DNA of 64,000 bases from Coffea arabica (lineage: Eukaryota > Streptophyta > Magnoliopsida > Gentianales > Rubiaceae): the NCBI RefSeq assembly GCF_036785885.1, contig NC_092320.1, positions 10,417,557 through 10,481,556 on the forward strand. The letters run 5' to 3'. Under the pieces are notes generated by a model. It was given only the letters and a program-made list of their open reading frames with translations. It did not search any database and was not told the DNA's origin. Made by a program: the position numbers and the translations under genes. Numbering within the stretch: the stretch's first letter is position 1; each line of letters starts with the position of its first letter. Of this stretch, positions 51,532-62,373 are shown piece by piece.

Positions 51532-52795
51532 TTACATTTACCTCCCCTGAGGTTCGTTCGAACACGTATTATTTGAAATTTTAGGTTTAATTTGGTTTAA
51601 TTACATTTAGTAAAAGTTTGACCAAATAACAAAAACTCGCTGTCAACATCAACATCCGACTAACAGAAATTATGAAATAGCAGATTTGCCCTCTTTTAGT
51701 TCAAATAGTAAAAAAAAAAAACAGAAAAACAAAAAAAAAAAAGAAGGAGAAATACCACAAGTAGAAGATGGTGAATACATAAAACAAGAAAAAAGCTAAC
51801 AAACTAGCAAAGGACCAAAAGAAAAGCAAGGTTGAGGAGAAAAAATAAACAGCTTGACAGCGCTAATTTTTTAGTTTCATAGATTAATTGATAGGAAAAA
51901 TGAGAGAAAAAAGGGAAAACTTAGTAGTACTAATTTGTAGTAATTACCAAAAGGGAACAAAAAAGAATGAAAAAAGCAAACCAAATTTTGACGATATCCC
52001 AGAGTTCATGCATCATTATTCTTTTTTCTAACAATCTAAATAAGATTTCTTCTCTACTTAAGCTTCTTTGATATTCTTTCTTTCTCTTTTTGTCGACCCT
52101 TTGTTTCATTCCATTTCCTAGTCAACCAAAATCAAAATTCTTCTTGAACTTGAGCCTTCTTCATATCATCTTCCCTCTTTTTCATTCCTCCACTAAACAG
52201 AAACATACAAAGATTCAAAACATGTCTTCAAAATTCAAATTCTATTTGGAAAACTTTGAAAAACATAAAAAGTCCAAAATTGAACCTTTTAAAATTTTGA
52301 GTTTAAAACAATAAATGTGAATTGGGATTAGAATATAGTCGATTGTGTTGACTTTCTCCTATTTTTACATTTTCCTCTTTTTTAGAATCATATCGGTACA
52401 TATTAATTACATGATATTTATTTGCCATTTGAAGGTGTCGGAGTAGGCAAGTAGTGTTTTTCATTCCACATGCTACTCTATGATCATCTAGATTGATTTT
52501 GTGGGTAAGTAAACGTTCTAAACTAAAATACAAATTAGAAAATGTAGTTTTATGGATTTTTGCCTCCAATTATAGTAGTGACTGGTGGTGGCTATTTAAA
52601 AAAAAAAAAAAGAAAGAAAACAAAGGAAGATGAAGACAGAAATAAAAAAAAAAAAAAAAAAGAAGGAAAGAAAAGAAAAGTTTGATTGACGGCTTCTTAG
52701 TGCTTTTTTTATGACTTTGAAGGCTTTTTTTATAATTTGGCCAAATTTTAGGGACTGAATTTTAGTTTAACGAAACATCAGGGGAAGTAAATGTC
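51532..52795. mobile_element. Possible non-autonomous element with TTACATTTACCTCCCCTGAGG ends
   Basis: The left end TACATTTACCTCCCCTGAGG and the inverted right end GACATTTACTTCCCCTGATG agree at 18 of 20 bases. They enclose 1.26 kb of AT-rich DNA without genes. The terminal words are shared with the Mutator-like elements at 2779 and 34093, but the order is different. No target duplication was found, so the class is a guess. Confidence 0.45.
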
Positions 52796-53759
52796 ACTGC
52801 GTGACTGTATTGTGAACTGCGTTCACTGGTGGGGCCCAACTCAAGGGGTGTTGCTTCGTGTCTCGTTCAGTCATTTGCGAGAGAGTCGCTCCTGGATTTA
52901 CGCTTTCTTGTGTCGATTGGAATTTCGACGACTGGACTTTTCTCTGGGTAAAAGCCGAGTCTGGTCCGGCCCGCGTCTGAGTTTCGCTTGTAAGACCCGA
53001 AATATTCGGCCTAGAATCTAGACGTGTATTCCCATTTTGTTGTTTATGGCCAATGTGATTGGATTTGGAATGATCCATATGATTCTGAAATGCCCAATCT
53101 TCCAAGCTTAAGCCGAGCGATGCGCCATCGTGGCAAATTTGTACATTTTTAATCGTTCTCTTTCGCAAATTGGACAATTTTTTTCTCCCACAAGAATGTG
53201 CTAATAAATTACTTGAATTGAATGAATATTTATCATCTAACTCTGTAAGACTTGTCATATCTATCAATTAGGATATTTACTTTACACGGTTAAGCAAAAT
53301 TCTGTCTATAAAAAATTCCAGACGCGGGCCGGCCACATCACACGTACGCCTAATAGATTTGATTTGGTTGGTTATGAGATCATGGAATTGGTACGCCCAA
53401 AAATTAGTTGGCTTCATCGACAATTACCTGTTTACAGATTAAACGAAAAATAAAGCACTATACCCGCAGAAATAAAAGGATTAGAAGATTGCTACTTCTC
53501 ATTTTAATGACCGGTTGACGTGACAGAGTAGTTGTGAACGCAATTACAATTTGGTAACGGGAGTCAGTTGTGAATTCAATGAAATATAAAAAAATATATT
53601 TCTTTCCGAACACACTCATTTGAGATTACATTAGTCAAACTTTGAGGTGATCAATAATAGGGAGGAGGAGCAGCAGCATACATTTTCTGTTTCGACTTCT
53701 CTTTGACAAAAGATCTGCCGATCCCGATACAAATTTTACGCTCCCGTGTGTTATTAGAA
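52796..53759. other. Unassigned repeat-like sequence
   Basis: A more GC-rich patch (52800-53130) stands out from its surroundings. A 14-bp inverted pair, CCGGCCCGCGTCTG at 52966-52979 and its inverse at 53319-53332, spans 367 bp. A 157-codon minus-strand frame at 52794-53267 resembles no protein. The patch could be part of an old mobile element; I cannot name it. Confidence 0.35.
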
Positions 53760-53897
53760 TACACTGACAGGACAGGGTGCATATACTAATCACTGTTGGA
53801 TGCATAAAATAGGAGTTAAAAAAAATTTAGATTTTAAATTTAAATTTGAATGAATTATCATGTATCCAATAACGATGGTGTATACATTGTCAGTGTA
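53760..53897. mobile_element. Small MITE with TACACTGACA ends
   Basis: TACACTGACA at the left and TGTCAGTGTA at the right bound 138 bp. A second inverted pair lies inside (GCATATACTAATC..TGTTGGATG against CATGTATCCAATAACGATGGT). No clear target duplication. Confidence 0.5.
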
Positions 53898-54047
53898 CAA
53901 GAAGATAAATCCAAATATTTAAGCCAAAAGAACCAAGGTTCCCTCCCCCCTACAAAACAAAACAAAAGAAAAAGGATTGGTGTTTCCGCTCCATTAGCCA
54001 TATTTTGTTCAATCGTTATGAATTCTTGACAAAATACCTGTTGCCGC
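53898..54047. other. Short spacer, nothing recognised
   Basis: No gene or repeat seen besides short poly-A/C tracts. Confidence 0.4.
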
Positions 54048-54610
54048 TAGGGGTGTTAATTGGTCGAGTTTGGGTCGAAATTGAAAATTTTGGATTCGAA
54101 TCCGTTTTTTTATGTAGTAAACCCGATCCGGCCTGTATACTCGACGGGTCTTGACCTTAGAGTTCCATAATGGGATCTGATGGATTTCGGATCGGATCTA
54201 AGTCTACTCAAAAAGAAAATGTCCAAACTTAAACATTTCAAATTTAAATCCAAAACCAATCGCAAAATCCAATCTCCAAACTTAAATAAATCAAATTACA
54301 AAGCAAAATTACAAATAATTCGCAATAGTCAATCTAAAATTAATCACAAATCAATCTATAAAACCATTACTAAATTGTTAATTTGAAAAAAAAATGTATT
54401 TAAAAATATTTATATTTTATAATTATTAATATATTGTTCGAATTCGGATCGAATACAAAAAAAAAAAAAAAATTCTTTATTTCATATTCGACCCGTTTTT
54501 CATTAGAGTAAACGAGTTCGGATATCAAAATTATTTTTCAATCCAAACTCGAAAAAATTTATCGGATCCGAATTGGATCAAGATCGAAACCTGACCCATT
54601 GACATCCCTA
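54048..54610. mobile_element. hAT-like MITE with TCGGGTCG-type arms, copy 5
   Basis: A 563-bp element from TAGGGGTGTTAAT to ATTGACATCCCTA, with arms built of ATTCGGATCGG and CGAACTCG words and an AT-rich core. Flanks GTTGCCGC and GTTATTGA could be an 8-bp target duplication worn by C-to-T type changes, but only half the bases match. The design is the same as the other GAGCTCG-rich elements; the sequence is a distinct subfamily. Confidence 0.6.
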
Positions 54611-55491
54611 GTTATTGAGGACTTGTGAGAGAAATAACAACATAACGTTACAGCACAAAAACTTTACCATCAAACTTGCTCAAGCTTTCGCAAATAGCCG
54701 CCAAGCTGGGTCATATCAGGAATACAAATTACAAAAATATATTGTAAGCGACGTACGAATCATGATAACAATGCAAACTATATAATAACATATTAATTTT
54801 TAAAGATTTTTGTATTTGTATCCATTGCTGATACTTAGGAAATGATGTGTTTTGTTAGTTCGTTCTACAAATTAATTAATGGACTCAGACCATCATCAGA
54901 AGTTCAGAGAAAAGCACCGTGACTTTTGTCAGTTTCCTTTCCCAACGTCTAGATTTGGATGAATTTAGGCACTGAGCCACCATAGTAAGAACCATTCCTG
55001 ATTATTAGCTCAGTTCGGAAATTCCGATCAAGTATGCTTTACGTCAATCTTGCATAAATCAGCAAATCCCAATATAGGGGCTTGAATAGAACTTAATTAC
55101 GTATAGGACCTAACTCATGTTCACTCAATACAAGCACAATTCCATGACTGGAAAATCACAGTGGAGGATTCCTTAAAGGAACTCCTGGAGTAAGATGCAA
55201 TGACTACGCTAACATGGCTGTATTGCTATACTCAAATGTCTCAGCATCAGAATCCAACAATTTCCATGAACATCCCTAACTATTTCACCATGATATTCCA
55301 AAGCCAGAACCAAGAAAAGAATACAAAACAAAAATATAGGAAAATTAAGAAAATGGATTCTAGCACTGTTCATATGATGGCATATGATGATCCAAGCAGA
55401 ACACACAAAATTGACACAACTCCTCTTGTTTGGCAATACCCATCAATGCACACCCCACCCACTCCAGAATCCAAAAGTGATCAATGCAACG
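54611..55491. other. 3' flank of the NAP1 gene and spacer
   Basis: Bases close to 55491 should be 3' UTR of NAP1 (-). No other gene is recognised. The plus-strand frame at 55200-55619 is opposite the last NAP1 exon. Confidence 0.5.
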
Positions 55492-58400
55492 TTACTGCTG
55501 CTTACATTCAGGAGGTCTCTCACCCGGCTGACCGTCACCAATTGGTACTCTTCCACTCTTCTACAATTTACAGCAAAACAAATCATCAACATTTGACATA
55601 CATAAATTGGATCATATAACTTCAGGGAAATAGACTATTAGAAATCACACCTTCAGTGAAACTAACAACAAAAAATATTGGCAAGCAAGGACGAAAGAAA
55701 ACAGAAATGATGTGACAAGAAAAGGATCAAAACCAACACAGCTATCACTAACAACAAAAGTCCTAATCCTTTTACCTTCTTCCTGTTCTTGGGTTGATCA
55801 TCCTCCTCATCATCCTCCTCGTCCTCGTCATCTTCCTCCTCGTCCTCATCATCTTCCTCCTCCTCATCATCAAGCTCTTCATCATCATCATCATCTATTT
55901 CAGCAAACTCATCACTAGCGGCTTCCCCAGTGAACCAAGAGACAGCATGCGGGATGATTTTATCTCGAATGGTAGAACTGCAGGAACAAGAATGAAAAGC
56001 ATCCACTTCATTGATATGATAAACATGAACCATGAACCCAAGGAAACAATCATTTAAACATTCAAGGGCCCAAAAAGAAACACAATATATCCAAAGTTTC
56101 AAGTTCTTCATAAAGAATATTACTGTACAACTTACCCAATGTCATAGTCTTGTTCCATCAAGTTCTGGAGCTCCTCAGCCTGTTCAAAAATCATGAAGAA
56201 GAGAAGTTAGAGAGGAAAAGAACAGCTTTCTCCTTCTAAGCATAAAGGCAAGTTGGCTTACAGCATCTTCATCAATGTCTTCATCATCCTCAGGGACTTG
56301 TGGCGGACTAAAGAAGTTGAAAAAACTTTCACATTGCTCAGTTTTAGTGATTGGCTTGGCATTCTTTGACCCCTTCTTAGGCTTCTTTTTAAGGATTTTC
56401 TGAGTCAAGCATTTTCCTGGGTGCCATTCGATCTCCGTCCTACAGGAACACAAAAAAGTGAGAAGAGAGAGGGAAAATGTTGTAATAGCACTTACATAGT
56501 GACTGACAAAGTAAACCCCAGCTTACCCTATTGCTTTCTCTAGAATAGGCTCATCTTCATCAATCATGTGATATGTTTTGGTCAGAACAGAATTTTTAAA
56601 GTAAGGATTGGTGTCAAAAATGAACTCAAGCTTGAAACCCTTTGGATTATCAATCCTTGCCCACTTTATATCTTTGAGAAATTTGAGAGCTGCTTCATCT
56701 CGTTCAGAAATCTGGCTCGATTTTCATCAACCCAGTTAATAGCCCAAAATAATTGGAGCAAAAAGTGCACGAGTAAGAAAATTGTTGCTAGAATGACTAA
56801 CCTCCTCGGCAATAACTTCATTATTCTTCATTGCAGTCAGCCAGAAACTAGGAACACCTTTATCTGCATAAAAAGTAGATGTCAAGCTTTATAATGGACA
56901 ACCAAGGAACAGATTCCAAAATATCGTGAAATTTTACCCTCTGAAGTTGTTTCATCCTCTTTTGCAGCCTCAGCTGTAGCACCTTCAGCTTCATCAACTC
57001 CATTCACAATAGTATACCTCTGCACATAATCAAAATTTCTCATCACAACACGGAATTCAACTTTAAGTCTGAAGTTTGATGGGAACTAGCACACAAAAAT
57101 ATCATGCAAAAGCATTGCCGACCTTGGCATAAAGTGGTTGATATAACTTCTGATACTTGGCTTCCAGAGCTGCTCTCTCCTCAAAAAATTTAGCCTCCAA
57201 TTCATCATGTTCACTCTGTTGATTAGGAAGACAGAAATACACAAATAAGCAGTTAAACGCTTGAAATCCACAAATCAACCAAAACCATTTCAACATCAAG
57301 AAAGGAAGTAGCATTCAGATAAATACAATAATATCAGATGCGGTTTCACAGAAAGTGATAGGCAACTACTACGTCTTGGACTTCATTTTCATCATATCAC
57401 TGTAGCATTTTATTTATATAGATAAATTAAGTTCAACTTTCTTATGACTACAGACCCCAACTGGATCTGATTGCTCAACTCCAAACTCTTGGGATGCCAT
57501 TTTGGCTCTTCATAAGACATCTGGAGTTAAAAGAAAAATTTAAACAACTGTTGCAAAACCGAGATTCTAAAATACCTACAAACAGAACAAGGTTTAGCTG
57601 TGTTAATACAAGAAGTGTCAAGAAATGCATCCAGTGATCAGTTTTTAAATTGAAAAATAAAAAGGAAAAAAGGAAAACCTTTTTTCCTCAGGGTGGTGTA
57701 AATCCCATTTTACAGTAGGTGTAAATCCCACATCTGCGATCCAAGTAATTACAAATATGGAACCACCTATGAAGCCTTATCTGGCCGGAAAAATAACATT
57801 TTATGACCAAAAGGGCAAGCAGTCGATCGCTCAAAATTGGTAGAACTAATATCTTTCCCAATTTCCAACCACATACAGCGGTACCAAATTTAATCATTGA
57901 CTGGAAGATAATTGAGCAAAAGCTGATAAAAGCTACAAGAAACTGCTGAAACACTTGCACGCCTATCCAAGCACAAGTACACACACTAGTACACTATTTT
58001 AAATTCCCATGTATTTATAATTAACAGTGTTAGAGATTAAATCACATGCCTGAAGGCCCCTTAGAACCTCAACACGCTTCCTGACTACCGGCGACAAGTT
58101 CTCCAACACATCTGAATGCTTCCCAGTAAGATCTTGAAGCTTATTCTGCATAAGAAAAAAGAGGCAAGTAGCGTACACCATTAATTTCAACAAGCTCATG
58201 AAAAATCCACAAAACAGAATCAACCCCAACGAAATCCTAATCAGTGTGATTATTCGCCAAGCCTCTAGAACAGAGATTTGCGACGGACCAAAAAAGAGAA
58301 CAGAAAAAAAAGACAGAAGGAACTTACTTTGAGAGCATTAACAAGGTCTGCTCTATCCTCAGCATTCAAAGCTAATAATAACAAGTTAAAAAAAAAAATT

Positions 58401-58595
58401 AGAACCCAGAAAAGTAACTAAAACAACAACCACAAAGGTAACTAAAACAATCTTGGAATGTTACTAATAGTTTCCATACATAGGGGCTTGGGGTGGGCTG
58501 GGGAGGGGGGTTAGAAGGAAGAAGAGGAAAAAGGATTTTAGGTTAATACCGGAGGTGAGATCGGAAACGTTAAAGTTGTCTTTGCTGTTGCTCAT
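55492..58595 (-). CDS. NAP1: Nucleosome assembly protein 1 (histone chaperone)
   Basis: NAP1 carries H2A-H2B between cytoplasm and nucleus and assists nucleosome assembly. Eleven exons (-): 58595-58550, 58371-58328, 58145-58050, 57215-57123, 57019-56938, 56863-56802, 56711-56527, 56439-56262, 56179-56136, 55977-55776, 55560-55492. They total 1101 nt and encode 366 aa, near the family's ~370. In order: a short N-terminus ([15 protein letters not shown]), the long dimerisation helix ([37 protein letters not shown]), the NAP fold ([48 protein letters not shown]), then a very acidic Asp/Glu tail. The last 23-codon exon encodes [20 protein letters not shown]. The CKQQ end is the prenylation-type motif known from plant NAP1. 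Intron 3 has a GC rather than GT donor. Order with CKX, bHLH and RPS16 suggests NAP1;3. Confidence 0.95.
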
Positions 58596-59853
58596 TTCGC
58601 AGAAGAGGCCTCGTTGCCGGGAGAGGAGGGGGGGGGGGAGGGGAGAAACCCTAGAACCCTAGAAGAAGATTAGAAGAGAAGAAGAGAAGCGAGGGGGAGG
58701 CAAGAAAGAAAAGAGATAGAGGGAAGATATATATATGAGGATGGATGGATGGATGAGCTAAAGCAAATAAAGCTAAAGCGCCTCCTTAATTAATTGTTAC
58801 TGTACTATAGTTGTAGCAAATTGGCAATTCCTTCCCTCTCCTCTTTTTTTCCTTGCTCTCACCACTCCAATACTCCATCAAGTTAAGTATACATCTCTCT
58901 CCCCGAAACCTAAGCCTGGGCTCCATTAAGCAGTGCGTGGCAGTGTTCTCTCCTTTTCCTTTTTTTTTTTCCCCTCCCTCTCTCTCGTTTCTTTGAATTT
59001 TGTTTTTTGGTTTTTGGGGGGGGGGGGGGGGGGGGGGGGTGGCTGGGTGGCCAGGGTGGGTATCTTTATTTTCATTTTTTCTTTTTCCTGTTTTGTTGGG
59101 TAGGTTGGGGACTTGGGGTGATTCAGAATTACTCGTACATAGTAGAATTTTGCACTACCTTTTTTTTTGGGAAGGAAAATATATATCTGAAGTTTTCAAA
59201 TATCTCACATTGCAACAGCGGGGACGAAGGTTTTTGAAGATCTTTTATTAGGTCAGCAGCTAGTAGGCGATGAGTCGAGGGCTGCTTAATGCTTGTCCAT
59301 CGAATCGAATCAGTAGCATTCACAGATTTTTAGATCCTCAATTACCATTTTGGCATCAGTTTAAGCAGAATCCAAATCCGCATATTCCACAGGTCATTGA
59401 GGCGTATCAATCTGCCTCCGATTCACACTCAGCGCTCTTTCCGTCTTTCGTTTCAGCATCCGGCTGTACAAACAATCATCCAAACAAGCAGAGTCTACGA
59501 TCAAGGAAAATTCATATACAATGAAACATCTACACATTTCACTCGTGCATGATGGCACTGCAATAGAGTACATCGGAGTTTAAAGAATAATTCCGGAAAA
59601 AAAAAAAAGAAATTTTGGTTTTACTCCGCACAGAATTCTTTCAGATCAGCGCATTATGGGGACCAAACAAGAAGAAAGTGAGAAAGCATCATAAACGAAG
59701 CAACTGACAACTATCTCCATTCTGTGGTTAGCACAGCTTCCAGGCAGCACATTTTAAAGATCATCAAAAGAAAACGTCAATGAGCAGATCTGGTACTTCT
59801 ATGGACATTTCCAAAATCAAGAGTAGGTCTTCCAGCTTGAGTTCAGGAAGGGT
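58596..59853 (-). promoter_or_regulatory. NAP1 leader and promoter, and 3' flank of RPS16
   Basis: Just upstream of the NAP1 ATG is a run of G (58628-58638; C in the mRNA sense). A TATATATAT stretch near 58728-58736, about 135 nt above the ATG, could act as a TATA box. A 24-base G run lies at 59016-59039. Near 59853 the sequence should be 3' UTR of RPS16 (-). No other gene is seen. Confidence 0.4.
59016..59039. repeat. Poly-G run (24 G)
   Basis: Uninterrupted G run between the NAP1 and RPS16 genes, followed by GGCTGGGTGGCCAGGGTGGG. Confidence 0.9.
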
Positions 59854-61785
59854 TCAAGCAGTGGCAGCACTTTCATCTACATCTACCTTGTCATCATTGG
59901 CATCTGATTTGGGATTAGCATTCTTTGATGGCTCCAACGCAAAAACACGTCCTGTCATTGGATCAACCCACCGTGTATCCTTTGGTCCTCCTTTTCGTCC
60001 CATTGCCAACATAGGTGGTGGAGGCAACACTCCTGATCTGAAAAGAAGACGTTGAACAGGCTCGGAAGGCTGTGCACCAACAGAGAGCCAATATCTACAG
60101 AGCAAGCATAGGTCACCAATTAAATAACTTTCACATTTCAATCGACAATTGAAAGAAATCACCGGTTATATGTAAACCAAAAAGCAGATACTCCACAGAA
60201 CAGGTTTGCAAAAGAGCTTAATATTCTATCCCACTAGATTGTAATGTTGAGCAAGAATGGGAGGCATATCTCATAGAGAGTTATGGTTTTATTGCCATTT
60301 TTGGACCATCAACAGGAGCCTTTTCGAAGTTTGGAAGTGCTTACATGTCCTTCATTTATAAAACATTATCTAAGGTTAGAGATTCTTACCATCTACATTC
60401 CATCTGTCCATGCCTCTATAGTGTGTAGCAGCTATATGGTAACTATTTTCAGAATGAATTACATTTGAAAACCAGGAAAAAAGCACCAAGTGATTTCTGA
60501 ACTTTCAGAAAAGGCTTCTGTATAGCTCTCAACTTACAGAAATGAAATGATATGAAATACCTCAATCAACTGCAGAGTTTAGCATCTTATCACAGGCAAA
60601 CATTGGTACGTAAAGCAGCCTATAATGACTTATCTTACTGAGAAAAGCTCAGCCTAGCTTCTACTTAAATAAATACAAAGAGCGGAATCACACTGAAATT
60701 AAAATATTTCAACTAATACATTACCAACTTCACAAAATGGACATTGGAATTGAAAATTTATGCAAAGCTTGATTAGTGAGCAAAATGTTCCATGAAGGTG
60801 AATAAGCACCGTAAGATGTTGAGTTTAAATCAAACCTGCCTCATACAAAGTCTAAAGTATTTACTACTACAACACAAAAGATCTTTTGACCATGTTGAGG
60901 TGGAGACTCTCACATGTAAGTAGAAAAGGAGAGTTCTTTCCACACACAAACCCACATAGAAGCATCCAACAAGAGAAGAGAATCAGGCAAACCAAAGAAG
61001 AAGCAAGATTGCAAACCAGATGAATGCTAAGCTCACACAATTAGGCACTAGTAGGTCGTTTAGGCAGTATACCAAGCATGTTCAGATATAGAAAAAAAAA
61101 AAAACAAACAAAAATCTGATTAAAGGTTCATGTCTGCCTAAAATGGCAGGCATGGATCTTCCCGGAGGATACATTGATATATGATATTTCAATATTTGGA
61201 CGAGGTTCAGGCAGACCACACTTTCAGCCACTTTTATTAAGTCTAGCAGAAAATTTAAACTCTAGATGGGACATATTTCTACAAGAAAACCGCGCTTATT
61301 ACAGAGCTATTATAGCCAGCAGGCAGTGTAGTATCCAAAACGATACAAACTTCAAGGAGAACGAAATCACAAACATCAATGAAAAAAAAAAGAAAACTTA
61401 GAACAAAAAAAGTGAATAAAAGGGTATATAACTTACTTCACCCTGTCAAAATTAAGACCCATCCGCTTACCGCCATCCTGACCTGCATCAATCAATTAAT
61501 TTTTTTTTTGTTAAATTTCGAAGAAACAAGCGTGCAGTAAATGAAGAGCATAATTACGATAAGAAGCAAACTGGGGAGTATAAAAATTGGAGTAGTTTAT
61601 AGAATAATTGATAGCAAGAGAGAATGAAGGAAGCATAAATATAATTATTGACCAGGGAGAGGATTGTAGTAGCCGAGGACTTCCAAATGCTTGCCGTCTC
61701 GAGGAGATCTGCTATCGGCGGCCATCACCCGGTAGAACGGCTTGTTCCTGCACCCAAACCGAGACAGCCTTATCCTCACCGCCAT
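59854..61785 (-). CDS. RPS16: Ribosomal protein S16 (bS16), nuclear gene for an organellar ribosome
   Basis: bS16 is a small-subunit protein of bacterial-type ribosomes. In plants nuclear copies serve mitochondria and/or chloroplasts. Three exons (-): 61785-61653, 61482-61437 and 60094-59854. They total 420 nt and encode 139 aa. The N-terminus [20 protein letters not shown] is the bS16 core itself, followed by [60 protein letters not shown] and a plant-specific tail ([26 protein letters not shown]). The frame is open 39 codons further upstream, but that extension is not transit-peptide-like, and known plant homologues start at this Met. Targeting without a cleaved leader is known for this family. 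Intron 2 is 1342 nt and holds nothing recognisable. Confidence 0.95.
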
Positions 61786-62373
61786 TTTTCCTTCTTCAAA
61801 TTCTCCAAAGATATCCTTCTCTCTCTCCAATATAGTTAAGTCATTCACTGTGTGTGCGCGAAAGTTCGGGGCTCTGGAGGACGAAAGGGAATGAGGGTCC
61901 AAGGGTTTTGCTCTGGGCTTTTGTCTAGTCTAGCGAACTACTGCTACTAGTATTTGTCCAGCGGCGTCGTTTTACAAAACAACCAACAAGTTTTTTTTTT
62001 TTTTCCCCCGCCCCCCTTTTTTACACCCTCGCCTTCCAAAACTAACCCTCAAACGTAGTCGAATTTATATAATCACGCCAACATAACCCCAACCGTAAAA
62101 GGCTCACGCTTTCAACCCCTCTCAGGGTCTAGTCTGTACAACCCGCCGCCTCACTGTCACCGGTCACTTCTTCTGTCGTCACCGCCAGGATGCAAACTGC
62201 TACTATTACTGACAGACGTCCCCAGACGATGCCATTTCATGGTATTCAGCAAAACCGTAGCCCAGAGCCATCCCAACCTGTAAATTTTCCCCAAGTTTAG
62301 ACTATCAGCTGAAGTTTTCGAAGTCCCCAAATTACACAACGACCACAAAAAATCAAACCGAATTCAAGAAAGC
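61786..62373. promoter_or_regulatory. Divergent intergenic promoter region (RPS16 / CCCH-like gene)
   Basis: 588 bp separate the start codons of two divergently read genes, so both promoters lie here. A GC-richer middle (61990-62240, with CCCCCGCCCCCC) and a poly-T run are visible. No clear TATA box on either side. Confidence 0.5.

Noticed and set aside
52794-53267. 157-codon minus-strand frame
   Set aside because: No recognisable domain, unusual composition for a plant protein, and it overlaps repeat-like DNA. I treat it as a chance or repeat-derived frame.
55200-55619. 139-codon plus-strand frame
   Set aside because: It lies opposite the last NAP1 exon and 3' UTR and resembles no protein; the minus-strand exon ending in CKQQ explains the coding signal.
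61786-61902. N-terminal extension of RPS16 by 39 codons
   Set aside because: The extension is acidic and unlike a transit peptide, and plant S16 homologues begin at the inner Met ([11 protein letters not shown]). It is most likely 5' leader that happens to be open.
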